A stretch of DNA of 64,000 nucleotides, from positions 2,150,811 through 2,214,810 of the forward strand of contig CM072523.1 in the NCBI GenBank assembly GCA_036898135.1, written 5' to 3'. The position numbers were made by a program, and so were the translations under genes. The notes beneath the pieces were generated by a model. The model had not been told where the DNA came from and did no database searches. It saw nothing but the letters and a program-made list of their open reading frames with translations. The stretch comes from Oncomelania hupensis. Lineage: Eukaryota > Mollusca > Gastropoda > Littorinimorpha > Pomatiopsidae. Positions within the stretch are counted from its first letter, which is position 1. The number at the start of each line of letters is the position of its first letter. Shown here in pieces: positions 1 to 43,412 of this stretch.

Positions 1-493
1 AGAAACATTCAAAAGAATGCAAACATAGTAAAGCACATATATATTGCCACCAAACGGTATTGATGAACTTGAAAAAGAAGATAAAGTACTCCTAAAAAAA
101 GTGAAAATATTATTCCAATAAAACAACTTAAATTCATCAGTGATCTTTTCAATTTTGAGTTCATTAGCTGGATTATTTTGAAGACATTTGGGCAATTTCT
201 AAAATTTTTGTGACAATAGGGAAAATCTGTTTTCTTTTAGAAGGGAATTAGTACAGTTAAACAAATAATGGAATTCATCACCTATTTCATTTAGATTACG
301 CAGAGAACACAGCCTTTCTTTTCTCATAATATTTATAACTTTGAGTTTGTATCGGAAGTTTGTGGGAATTGAGTCTAAACTTTAACAGGTTTATTCTAAA
401 AAATGGTGACAAATGAATGAAATAGTCTTCAAAACATAAACTTTTACTTGAAGGAGATCATATTAATGCAGTTTATGAACTTTCCTTTTACAG
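1..493. other. 5' flank or 5' intron of cdc20, no gene seen
   Basis: AT-rich sequence with no open frame I can support. It ends in a pyrimidine-rich tract and AG at 492-493 (TTTTACAG), which reads as the 3' splice site of an intron in the cdc20 5' UTR. The upstream non-coding exon is therefore probably outside the window or unrecognised here. Confidence 0.5.
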
Positions 494-33692
<33,199 letters not shown>

Positions 33693-34436
33693 CTGATGTG
33701 AAATTGGGATTGTGATGGTTGATGTGCAGTCCGCATTTCTTTTTTCTTTGATTTGTGTGATCACTATTTGATTCCACAATGGATCTTTGCATGTGGACAT
33801 TGGCCTGTGTTCTCAGGTATGTTTTGTAATACCTCTAATGTCTTTCAACATGCATTTTCCTAATACGTGGGTATGGTTTGGCTCAATAATTATTATTTTT
33901 AGTTTGTTGTGATGAAAATTGAATTATTTTATAAAAAGAATGTATTAAATTTACAAACAGATACACATTGCAGGAGATAAAATCACTATAAAAAGTACAA
34001 ATGTTATATAATATGATACACATTGCAGGAGTTGAAATCACTGTAAAATGTGCAAATGTTTTATAAGAAAGAGAACTGTAACAAGGTTATTGTTCAAGCT
34101 TTTGTAAATCAACAAATTCTGTTTATTCAAAAGTTTAGTTGTACTTTCATTTTCAAAATTCGTTTTTGTGAAAATTAGTAAAATTTGCATGGGCATCTCA
34201 TGTTGCCTAAATGAGTGGAGGGAATTCAAGGTGTATATTGGACTATAAGGACTGCATCTGTTTACTTAGGATTGGTTCTCTTAGATGCTGTCACTGCACC
34301 CATCTCTAGTCTACCTGGTAAGACAACTTGTGTTCTGCACAGTGATTTGTCTGCCTTGTTATTTATTGCATGCTACGTCTACACACAATTTGTGGTTTGT
34401 CTTACTGATGCTGTGATAATGCTGAGTCATGAAACA
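33693..34436. other. cdc20 3' UTR and downstream flank
   Basis: Probably contains the 3' UTR. ATTAAA at about 33946 is a possible polyadenylation signal. A 60-bp tandem duplication (GATACACATTGCAGGAG...) spans 33958-34070. No further gene. Confidence 0.5.
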
Positions 34437-35330
34437 GGAATTGATGACTTCAGATGTCTGATATTGCTAGTGTAATACAGGAATTGATGACTTCAGATGT
34501 CTGATATTGCTAGTGTAATACAGGAATTGATGACTTCAGGTGTGTGATATTGCTAGTGTAATACAGGAATTGATGACTTCAGATGTCTGATATTGCTAGT
34601 GTAATACAGGAATTGATGACTTCAGGTGTGTGATATTGCTAGTGTAATACAGGAATTGATGACTTCAGATGTCTGATATTGCTAGTGTAATACAGGAATT
34701 GATGACTTCAGATGTCTGATATTGCTAGTGTAAAACAGGAATTGATGACTTCAGATGTCTGATATTGCTAGTGTAATACAGGAATTGATGACTTCAGATG
34801 TCTGATGTTGCTAGTGTAATACAGGAATTGATGACTTCAGATGTCTGATGTTGCTAGTGTAATACAGGAATTGATGACTTCAGATGTCTGATATTGCTAG
34901 TGTAAAACAGGAATTGATGACTTCAGATGTCTGATGTTGCTAGTGTAATACAGGAATTGATGACTTCAGATGTCTGATGTTGCTAGTGTAATACAGAAAT
35001 TGATGACTTCAGATGTCTGATATTGCTAGTGTAATACAGGAATTGATGACTTCAGATGTCTGATATTGCTAGTGTAATACAAGAATTGATCACTTCATAT
35101 GTCTAATATTGCTAGTGTGATTCAGGAATTGATAACTTCAGATGTCTGATATTTGCTAGTGTGATACAGGAATTCAGACCTCAGATGTCTAATATTGCCA
35201 TTGTAATACAGGGATTGATAGTTTCAGATGTCTGATTTTTGCTAGTGTGATACAAGACTTCAGATGTATGATATTTGCTAATGTGATACAAACTTCAGAC
35301 TGTCTAATATTGCTATTATGATACAGGAAT
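34437..35330. repeat. 43-bp minisatellite, ~21 units
   Basis: Unit GAATTGATGACTTCAGATGT + CTGATATTGCTAGTGTAATACAG. Homogeneous in the first 15 units, decaying to the right. Confidence 0.95.
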
Positions 35331-35861
35331 TGATGACTTAGACATATTGTGCTTTCTGTGGAAATGTTTGGCGTGACGTTGTCTGTGGAGGTTCAGGGTA
35401 GTTACCAATGACAGTGGAAGACAAAGCTTTAGAACCATTTTCACTGAAGTCTTCTACATAGGGTGCTGATTTGACTGGACAAGATCATATTCTGTTGGCT
35501 GTGTAATGTTGTTAACCAACACTCACCACAGCCATTCAGTTTTGTTGTTGGTCTTGATATAACACAGATAGTCACTGGACGCAGTGGAACTATTGGACTA
35601 AAAGTGAGGACTGCTGGCATTGAAAATGTACAACAATGAGAAACAAAGGTGTACATAAGCCACAAGACTGGTGATTTGTCCAAATGAGCATTAGTTTGGG
35701 TAATGTTTCACATTTATTTCTTGATATTGCAGTTGAAGTATTGCCTGCTGAAGTGTTGAGCAGAATTTGTAACAGGCGGAGAGTCGCAGGAATCATTAAC
35801 AGCCCTTAGACTTGCCCACTGAGAAACAACTGCCGTTTGTAATGGATAGCTCAGATAATTA
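35331..35861. other. intergenic, nothing recognised
   Basis: No coding or repeat signal I can support. Confidence 0.5.
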
Positions 35862-36157
35862 TGTGTTGTTATTCTGACAGTAATTTGTTCTTATATAGTA
35901 TTATCCTGACAATAATTTGTTCTTATATAGTATTTTCCTGACAATAATGTGTTCTTATATAGCATTATCCTGATAATAATTTGTTCTTATGTAGAATTAT
36001 CCTGACAATAATTGTTCTTATATAGCATTATCCTGACAATAATTTGTTCTTATGTAGTATTATCCAGACAATAATTTGTTCTTATGTAGTATTATCCTGA
36101 CAATTATTTGTTCTTATGTAGTATTATTCTGACAATAATTTGTTCTTATATAGCGCT
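35862..36157. repeat. 32-bp minisatellite abutting a TATAGCGC end
   Basis: About nine units of TATTATCCTGACAATAAT + TTGTTCTTATATAG. The last unit continues into TTCTTATATAGCGCTTTAAA, the terminus of the element to the right. Confidence 0.93.
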
Positions 36158-36400
36158 TTAAAAACTGCTGCACAAAGAGCTAGCCCAAACAGTATTGAAC
36201 TCAAGTCGGCAAGGTGTCAACTTGCTCATTTCGACTGCTCGGACAACTGAACAGTACTGAATGACCAAAGGGGAAAGGGACCTAGTGCATGCTGGGTGTG
36301 TTATATGTAGCCTGTCTAGGACATGAGCATCAGGATCTTTAAAGACCATGCGATGTAACCATACGTTCAAAGATACCACCTTGGTTTGTACTCTCAAAAA
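36140..36400 (-). mobile_element. TATAGCGC-tail element, copy c
   Basis: TATAGCGCTTTAAAAACTGC, GGGACCTAGTGCATGCTGGG, GGACATGAGCATCAGGATCT and CTTGGTTTGTACTCTC in family order. Confidence 0.75.
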
Positions 36401-36481
36401 AAGTGCACATAATGTCTTGATAACAAACGGCTACAGAATATGTGTAACTGACAACTTTTGTTCCTTTGATATTATTGTGTA

Positions 36482-36785
36482 AGCCCAACAGACCATCGTC
36501 ACACAAGCCATTGGATAACATGATGACTTGCTCACAGTGATGAAGAAATGGAAACTCCAATGGTATGTCCACATCACCGGAGCAGCAGGCCTTGCAAAGA
36601 CCATCCTGTAAGGTACGGTGCAAGGAGACAGAAAAAGACAGAGACAGAAAAAGACAACATTCGAGAATGCACTGGCACACTGAGCGAAGCCATGAGGGCT
36701 GCTGATGACAGAAAGATGGAGTACGCTGGTTAAACGATCATCTGTGGTGTCCCAACGACTTTTGAGTTACGGGATAGGATAGATC
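36482..36785 (+). mobile_element. LINE-A 3' fragment
   Basis: From AGACCATCGTCACACAAGCC to GGGATAGGATAG; homologous to 31715-32010. Frames broken. Confidence 0.9.
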
Positions 36786-37016
36786 TCATCTCATTTTATT
36801 GTGGTTTGAAGAGATTTAAAAAAAAATTATTTATTGATTGTATTTATTTGTTTATTGTTAATCATTTTCTTTATTTGTGTAGTTGGTAGAAACAAAATTC
36901 TGAAACTGTGCACATTGATCTGAAGATCTGGTTTGTAAATAAAATATTTCTGTACTAATTATTCCTCAGAATCGTGTAAATAATATATTTCTGTACTAAT
37001 TATTCCTCAGAATTGT
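36786..37016. repeat. short duplication beside the 42-bp array
   Basis: TATTTCTGTACTAATTATTC + CTCAGAAT occurs twice (36945 and 36987). Confidence 0.8.
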
Positions 37017-38112
37017 GTTCCCACTATGCAAGTGGTTTAGACAAGATAACATATAGAGCTATGCACTATGTAAGTGGTTTAGACAGGATAACATATAGAG
37101 CTATGCACTATGTAAGTGGTTTAGACAGGATAACGTATAGAACTATGCACTATGTAAGTGGTTTAGACAGAATAACCTATAGAGCTATGCACTATGTAAG
37201 TGGTTTAGACAGGATAACATATAGAGTTACACACTATGTAAGCGGTTTAGACAGGATAACTTATAGAGTTATGCACTATGTAAACGGTTTAGACACGCAT
37301 TATGTAAGCGGCTTAGACAGGATAACATATAGAGCTATGCACTATGGAAGCGGTTTAGACATGATAACATATAGAGCTATGCACTATGTAAGTGGTTTAG
37401 ACAGGATTACCTATAGAGCTATGCACTATGTAAGCGTTTTAGACAGGATAACATACAGAGCTATGCACTATGTAAGCGGTTTAGACACGCATTATGTAAG
37501 CGGCTTAGACAGGATAACATATAGAGCTATGCACTATGGAAGCGGTTTAGACATGATAACATATAGAGCTATGCACTATGTAAGTGGTTTAGACAGGATT
37601 ACCTATAGAGCTATGCACTATGTAAGCGTTTTAGACAGGATAACATACAGAGCTATGCACTATGTAAGCGGTTTAGACAGGATAATATATAGAGTTATGC
37701 ACTATGTAAGCGGTTTAGACAAGATAACATATAGAGTTATGCACTATGTAAGCGGTTTAGACAAGATAACATATAGAGTTATGCACTATGTAAGCAGTTT
37801 AGACAGGATAACATAATAGAGTTATGCACTATGTAAGCGGTTTAGACAGGATAACATATAGATCTGTGCACTATGTAAGCGGTTTAGAAAGGATAACCTA
37901 TAGAGCTAAATACTATGTAAGCGGTTTAGACAGGATAACATATAGATCTGTGCACTATGTAAGCGGTTTAGACAGGATAACCTATAGAGCTAAGCACTAT
38001 GTAAGCGGTTTAGACAGGATAACCTATAGAGCTAAGCACTATGTAAGCGGTTTAGACAGGATAACGTATAGAGCTATGCACTATGTAAGCGGTTTAGACA
38101 GGATAACATACT
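37017..38112. repeat. 42-bp minisatellite, ~26 units
   Basis: Unit ACTATGTAAGCGGTTTAGAC + AGGATAACATATAGAGCTATGC. Because 42 is a multiple of 3, one frame stays open for most of the array (HYVSGLDRITYRAM repeated), broken at about 37816. A ~190-bp block holding a shortened unit (ACACGCATTATGTAAGCGGC) is itself duplicated (about 37280-37465 and 37470-37650). Confidence 0.95.
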
Positions 38113-38611
38113 GTCAGTGTCATGTTCTTCAGAATTGGGTGTGCAAATTACCATTGTGCGTCTTGCAAAGAACAAGTCGTTTCATCCTTTCCCTGCCCAT
38201 TTCATGTTCTTCAGAGGGAATTGTGTGGTGCTAGAAGTGGCCTGTTGGAATTGCTTTAAAACATTGTGCTGTTTTTGTGACATTATTTTGTGTTTTTTTT
38301 GTTGTATTATCAATTAAAAAAACACTTTATATTATTTTGTAATTTGTGTATTATCAATAAAAAACACTTTAACATTATTTTGTAATTTGTGTTGTCAACA
38401 AAAAAAACGTTATATTATTTTGGAAATTAAGTTTTTGTCTCTTCTTGTTACTCCTTTTTTTTGCCCCCAGTTTATAATTTGGTTTGTTTTGTTGCTTTCT
38501 CGTTGCTTTTTTCTCGTTGCTTTTTTCTCGTTGCTTTTGTTTGTTTCGTTCATGTGTTGTTTTTTTTTTTCTATATTTAATTATTTGTGGATAGTCAAAA
38601 ATAATAAAGAA
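38113..38611. other. intergenic, T-rich low complexity
   Basis: A ~50-bp repeat AACACTTTATATTATTTTGT-like occurs three times (38320-38420), followed by TTTTTCTCGTTGC repeats (38500-38540). No gene. Confidence 0.6.
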
Positions 38612-38864
38612 ATGCCCCGGTGAGGGGCCAGGGATTTCAGTTTAAATAGTATCCCCACTTTCTGGAAATTTAGTATTTTACATTCCCACTGTCACTGTCT
38701 TTCTTCTTTGTTCTTTCTCATTCCTACTCTGTTCTATCAATCTACTATACTATCTTCTTATTCGCTAGACCAGTCACCTATCATTTTTCTTGAAAACTCT
38801 TCTGGGACAAAACTCTTCATTTGTGTGTGAGGTCTGTTGGATCAGCTTGGGAATATAGGACGCT

Positions 38865-39436
38865 ACCCCCGTTGGGGTGCCGGGGGTTTCAGTATAAATA
38901 GTATCCCCACTTTCTGGAAATTTAGTGCTTTAAATTCCCACTGTCGATGTCTTTCTCATTTGCTCTTTCTCATTCCTGCTCTTTTCTATCAATCTGCTAT
39001 ACTATCGTCTTCTTCGCTAGACCAGTCTCCTACCTTTTTTCTTGAAAACTCTTCCGGGACAAGACTCCTTGTTTGTGTATGAGGTCTGTTGGATCAGCTT
39101 GGGAATATTGGACGCTTTCTGCCAGGTGGTCACTAGGGCTTCCTATGATGTTATTATTTAGCAATGTAGGCATTTTATATGTATGTGTTTAGTTGATAAT
39201 TTATAATGATGTTTGTATTCTATTTTGTTTTTGTAAACGGGGGTTCGATAAGTTGGGGTGAAGCCTCAGCCGTCCCCTGCGTGGGGTGTCTTTATTGTAA
39301 AGTGACTGGCTGGTGGAGAGCTTTCGGTTTTACCACTAGGGTTGTTTCAGCAGATCTTTTATGCGGATCGGGGGTTGTCCGGTCCTGATTTGGCTCAGAA
39401 GAGTCCGCTGGACCTAAAGCAATATTAATGTAATGT
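38865..39436 (+). mobile_element. R1 retroposon, inner copy (572 bp)
   Basis: Inserted in the outer R1. Direct repeats AATATAGGACGCT (38852-38864) and AATATAGGATGCT (39437-39449), one mismatch. Type I tail ATTAATGTAATGT. Confidence 0.92.
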
Positions 39437-39782
39437 AATATAGGATGCTTTCTGCCAGGTGGTCACTGGGGCTTCCTATGATGTTGTTATTTGGCAATGT
39501 AGGAATTTTATATGTATGTGTTTTGTTGATATTATAAAGATGTTTGTATTCTATTTTGATTTTGTAAACGGGGGTTTGATAAATTAGAGTACAGCCTTAG
39601 CGTCCCCTGCGTGGGACATCTTTATTGTAAAGTGACCGGCTGGAGGAGTGCCTTTAGTGTTACCACTAGGGTTATTTCAATGGATCTTTTATGCGTATCA
39701 GGGGCGAGTCCTCTTTCAGCGAAGTTGTGGTCTTGATTTTATGGTTCTGATTCGGCTCTTTGCAGTCCGCTGACCCCGTAAG

Positions 39783-39814
39783 CCAAGGACCACTACACTG
39801 TGTAGTAGTCCTTG
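39783..39814. repeat. 31-bp near-perfect palindrome with 7-bp flanking duplication
   Basis: CAAGGACCACTACAC-T-GTGTAGTAGTCCTTG folds on itself with one mismatched pair. It sits in the outer R1 tail between two copies of CCGTAAG (39776-39782, 39815-39821). Other R1 copies have a single GTAAG here. Confidence 0.9.
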
Positions 39815-39838
39815 CCGTAAGCAATGAATAACTAACAA

Positions 39839-41028
39839 ACTAATAAAGAAATGAGAAGATACAAGAAGTTTGTTTAAAAGTCAAAATGTCAGTATGAAAA
39901 TATTTGTTGAGGCATAAATTGCTTTCTTTTGTCCCTGGCATTTGGCTTAGGAAAAGTAAAACGGCTGAACTTATAAACATTGTGAGAAATCCCCCTTTCA
40001 AGTTCATCATTCCCTCACACCTAAACACTCCTAATTCCACATGGAACTGGTTGGTAAGGGCGTCTGTAATGATGATGATAATAATAATAATAATAATAAT
40101 GACTATTAATTTAATAATTCTTTTAGAAGCTCTTTTGCAACTCAAGGGGTGTGCAGGTCAATATAGAATCCAACTCAACACACCTGAGGCATCCACTTGG
40201 AGCTTCTGGGCGCATTGTCTGATGCCCAGACAACTGGGCCCGGTAACATGAGCTATTGTTTGTTTTGTGCATGCTGTATTTTTTTAAAATTGTGTGTGTG
40301 TTAGGGTGTGTATGGGTGTGTGTGTGTGTGTGTGTTTGTGTTTTGAAATGAAAGACTGATTTGTTTTCACGAATAGAATTAATTATTAGTTTTTGTAATT
40401 AGATAGAATGAAGTTTCACTTTGATTTGGACCAGCACGGTGGCAACAGCATAGACGATTGTTTTTTGACCCACCTCCATCCCCATCAGCCCCCTTGAGTC
40501 CTTTTTTAATTTGTGTTTTTTTTATATACCTTTGAGAGTTTTTAATCAAAGTTTTATTTTGATTAATCTCTGGGCAGGGCTTTGTGTGTGAATAGATGAA
40601 ATTAATGTTTCTATTTAAAGAATTAGAATTTGATTAGAAGAATAAAAAATTATTGCCCTTTGGTTTGACGCCCATACGATTGAGTTGTCCTCCTCGGTAA
40701 TATTACAGTTTTTGTTGGTCTCTCTCTCTCTCCCTCTCCCCCCCCCTCTCTCTCGCTCTCTCTCTGTCTTTTTCTGTGCTTGTGTGTATGTATCCATGTG
40801 TGTGCACCGCAGGCAATTTTAGAGAAAGATTTTTTAACTGTTTGTTTCCTTGTGTGTTCTTTAAGATTATATATTATTCCATTTTTTTAATTAATAAGTT
40901 TTGAATTATTTGTTAAAAAAAAATTGGAGTTGTTTATTAGAAATATATTATTTAAAAATAAATTATTAATAATAACATTGACCTACAAACAATTCAGTCA
41001 CAAGTATTTTTGATTTAATAATAATAAC

Positions 41029-41063
<35 letters not shown>

Positions 41064-41204
41064 TTATAATAATAATAATAATAATTATAATAATAATAAT
41101 ACTGGATGCTATACTAATATAGGTAGGAATGGCTCTTAGTTGGTTCAGATATATGTCTTGCGTCCATTTTATACTGTGATTCTAATTCTATTGTTACATC
41201 TCAC
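39839..41204. other. intergenic, microsatellite-rich
   Basis: AAT arrays at 40072-40101 and 41016-41103; GT array at 40290-40335; CT tract at 40718-40767; a decayed TATAGCGC-family piece at 40090-40250 (CACACCTGAGGCATCCACTT). No gene. Confidence 0.6.
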
Positions 41205-41215
41205 ATTTTGTGAAA

Positions 41216-41796
41216 CTCCCCATGGAGTGCCTGAGTTTTCAGTATAAATAGTATCCCCACTTTCGGGAAATTTAGTGATTTAAATTCCAACTGTCGCTGT
41301 CTTTCTCCTGTGTTCATTCTCATTTCACTCTGTTCTATCAATCTACTATACTATCGTCTTCTTCGCTAGACCAGCCTTTTTTCTTGAAAACTCTTCCGGG
41401 ACAAAACTCCTCGTTTGTTTGTGAGGTCTGTTGGATCAGCTTGAGAATATTGGACGCTTCCTGCCAAATGGTCACTGGGGCTTCCTATGATGTTATTATT
41501 TGGCAATGTAGGCATTTTGTATGCGTTTTGTTGATATTTTATAAAGATGTTTGTATTCTATTTTGTTTCTGTAAACGGGGGTTCGATAAATTAGCCTCAG
41601 CGTCCCCTGCGTGGGATGTCTTTATTGTAAAGTGGTGGAGTGCCTTCAGTGTTACCACTAGGATTGTTTTGGCAGATCTTTATGAGGATCAGAGGTGAGT
41701 CCTCTTTCAGCGAAGTTATGGTCTTGATTTTTTGGTCCTGATATCGGCTCTATGCAGTCCGCTGGACCCTGTAAGCAATGAATAACTAATTAATTA
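41216..41796 (+). mobile_element. R1 retroposon (581 bp, type II tail)
   Basis: Perfect 11-bp direct repeats ATTTTGTGAAA (41205-41215, 41797-41807). Tail CAATGAATAACTAATTAATT instead of TAATG repeats. Confidence 0.92.
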
Positions 41797-41807
41797 ATTT
41801 TGTGAAA

Positions 41808-42214
41808 ATATTTAGTTGTGTCTTGCCTATGTTCCTTATAATGAGTCAAATGTACACAATATTTTAATGTATTTATTTTTATTCATTAATTTCTCTTCTT
41901 GATGTTGAGGGCATACAATCAATAGGTCGATCATTCTGGCTTCTATGAATGTTATTATTTGGTTTATATATTTTTACTCTTTGAATAACCCCAGTGGTGA
42001 TTAATGTGTTATAAATAAATATAAGAATATAGTTATGTTATGTTTTTTTTTTAATCTTAGATAATAGTAAAAGAATTATAAACATTTTCAAAAGCAGTTT
42101 TAAGTCTGTTCATTTTGTGTGTGTGTGAAATCACTCTAATTTAACATTTCTCATAGAAGACTTGTAAGTTATATTTATGCAAGGATGTTAAATGAAATTC
42201 CCTGTTTGAAATAT
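41808..42214. other. intergenic, nothing recognised
   Basis: AT-rich without gene or element that I can name. Confidence 0.5.
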
Positions 42215-42226
42215 TTTATAATCATA

Positions 42227-42522
42227 AAAAAAAAAAGGTAAAGGTAGTCCCATAGCCTTGTGGCCGTAGGGGAGCGTGATGTTGGAGATCACACTTATCT
42301 TGGGCCAGCGTAATGAGGGTGATGCCCAACTCTCTCCCTCGCTGCTTTACCTTCCCCACCCTCAAGAGAGTAGGTACTCAATCACAGTTGAGTCAACTGG
42401 GGGCGTTGTTGTTTGTCGCTTCACACCTTAGCGGTCACCCATCCAAGTGCTAACCGCACCGGACGGTGCTTCACTTTCGACACAGTAGCGAGTGCTCCAA
42501 CCACTGCACTATCCGACACCCC
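42227..42522 (-). mobile_element. SINE with tRNA-like head and 5S-rRNA-like segment (full copy)
   Basis: 296 bp with perfect 12-bp direct repeats TTTATAATCATA (42215-42226, 42523-42534). The minus strand starts GGGGTGTCGGATAGTGCAGT + GGTTGGAGCACTCG, a tRNA-like A-box region. It then has GGTTAGCACTTGGATGGGTG + ACCGC, which differs at only two of 25 positions from the 3' half of eukaryotic 5S rRNA (GGTTAGTACTTGGATGGGAG). A ~200-bp body and a T-run (10 T) at the 3' end follow. A second, truncated copy is at 8215-8392. Transcription would be by Pol III; movement by a partner LINE. Confidence 0.88.
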
Positions 42523-42534
42523 TTTATAATCATA

Positions 42535-42925
42535 CATTTGCAAATCACAATTTTCATCTCTGACCATGTTCTAAAACTAACCTTGTCTTATCACTTCTGA
42601 TAATATGTCTACAGGCAAGTTGACAAAATTTATTCCAGAAAAAAAAATCTAAGGGAAGAATGTAATTTATGAAAGGAAAAAAAAAGTAAAGTATGAATAA
42701 TAAGATTTTATAGTAAATAGTGTAGAATAAGTGTGTAATCATGACCTTACAAGTTACAGCCACACTGTTTCCTTTACACAACATAAACATGGCTGGATTT
42801 GCAGCACATAGCAAGTCTATACTACTTCCCATACGACACCGCAAAACAATGAGTATTGTAGCAGACTATCGCAAGAAAAGACACTCTGAAAATAAAATTT
42901 TACTCTTGCTAAAACGTTTGATTGA
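42535..42925. other. distal 5' flank of hsp70
   Basis: AT-rich and non-coding as far as I can tell. Confidence 0.5.
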
Positions 42926-42942
42926 TTCGTTCTTTCCAGAAA
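42926..42942 (+). promoter_or_regulatory. candidate heat-shock element
   Basis: TTCgTTCtTTCCAGAAA: one perfect TTCnnGAA dimer (42934-42941) with two more TTC modules just upstream. About 280 bp upstream of the TATA box. Weaker half-sites occur nearer (GTTCTTTCTAG at 43160). Confidence 0.5.
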
Positions 42943-43217
42943 ACGAGGCTTACCAAACTTTAACTACCAGCCATAAGTAAGCCATGCTACCAGCACAATC
43001 CCGATTGTTCTTACTTTTTCGAGTGACTTCCCTTGAATCAAAACAACCCTGCCCTTCACCTCATTGATTATGCACGCTGTCAAGGTCAGCCAATCAGCGA
43101 GTAGCAGATAATGACGTGCCAGTGTTATGTTACTAATTTTAGACTTATCGACGCCTCATGTTCTTTCTAGTACAATCGCGAGTGGTGTGTACAGTTCGGG
43201 CTCGCTTCAGTGACGGG

Positions 43218-43224
43218 TATAAAT
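43218..43224 (+). promoter_or_regulatory. TATA box of hsp70
   Basis: TATAAAT in GACGGGTATAAATGCCG. Predicted start of transcription near 43248, giving a 5' UTR of about 165 nt. Confidence 0.75.
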
Positions 43225-43412
43225 GCCGCGATCGGAGGAGAGGCAGGCATATAGAGTTGAAACACGATCAACTTGCAACAAAAGTGAAAACAAAAAAGCA
43301 AGCGACTTTGCTTAATACTACTACTACACAAAATTTGCATCTTATTAAACGACGATAGAAGCAGAGATTTTCTACATAGACTTTGAATCGAGATCTACTG
43401 CAACTATACAGT

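Larger units (their letters stand above)
38612..39838 (+). mobile_element. R1 retroposon, outer copy split by another R1
   Basis: Left part 38612-38864 starts AATGCCCCGGTGAGGGGCCA. Right part runs 39437-39838 with a type II tail (CAATGAATAACTAAC). Between them lies the inner R1 copy with its own 13-bp target duplication. Confidence 0.88.

Noticed and set aside
34437..35330. Possible CRISPR-like array
   Set aside because: Units are directly adjacent without unique spacers and the DNA is eukaryotic; it is a minisatellite. The same holds for the other arrays.
37013..37816. 267-residue frame of 14-residue repeats
   Set aside because: 42-bp minisatellite with a unit divisible by three; no start context, no homology, no unique sequence at either end.
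41384..41698. 104-residue frame (and related frames at 13423-13656 and 32656-32871)
   Set aside because: These are R1 retroposon sequence; frames differ in length and break between copies, so there is no sign of selection on a protein.
42440..42480. 5S rRNA gene fragment
   Set aside because: The 5S-like stretch lies inside a SINE with target duplications and repeats at 8330-8365.
43383..43412. Ten extra N-terminal residues for HSP70 from an upstream TTG
   Set aside because: Family proteins start at the [17 protein letters not shown] position, and the ATG at 43413 has a suitable context.
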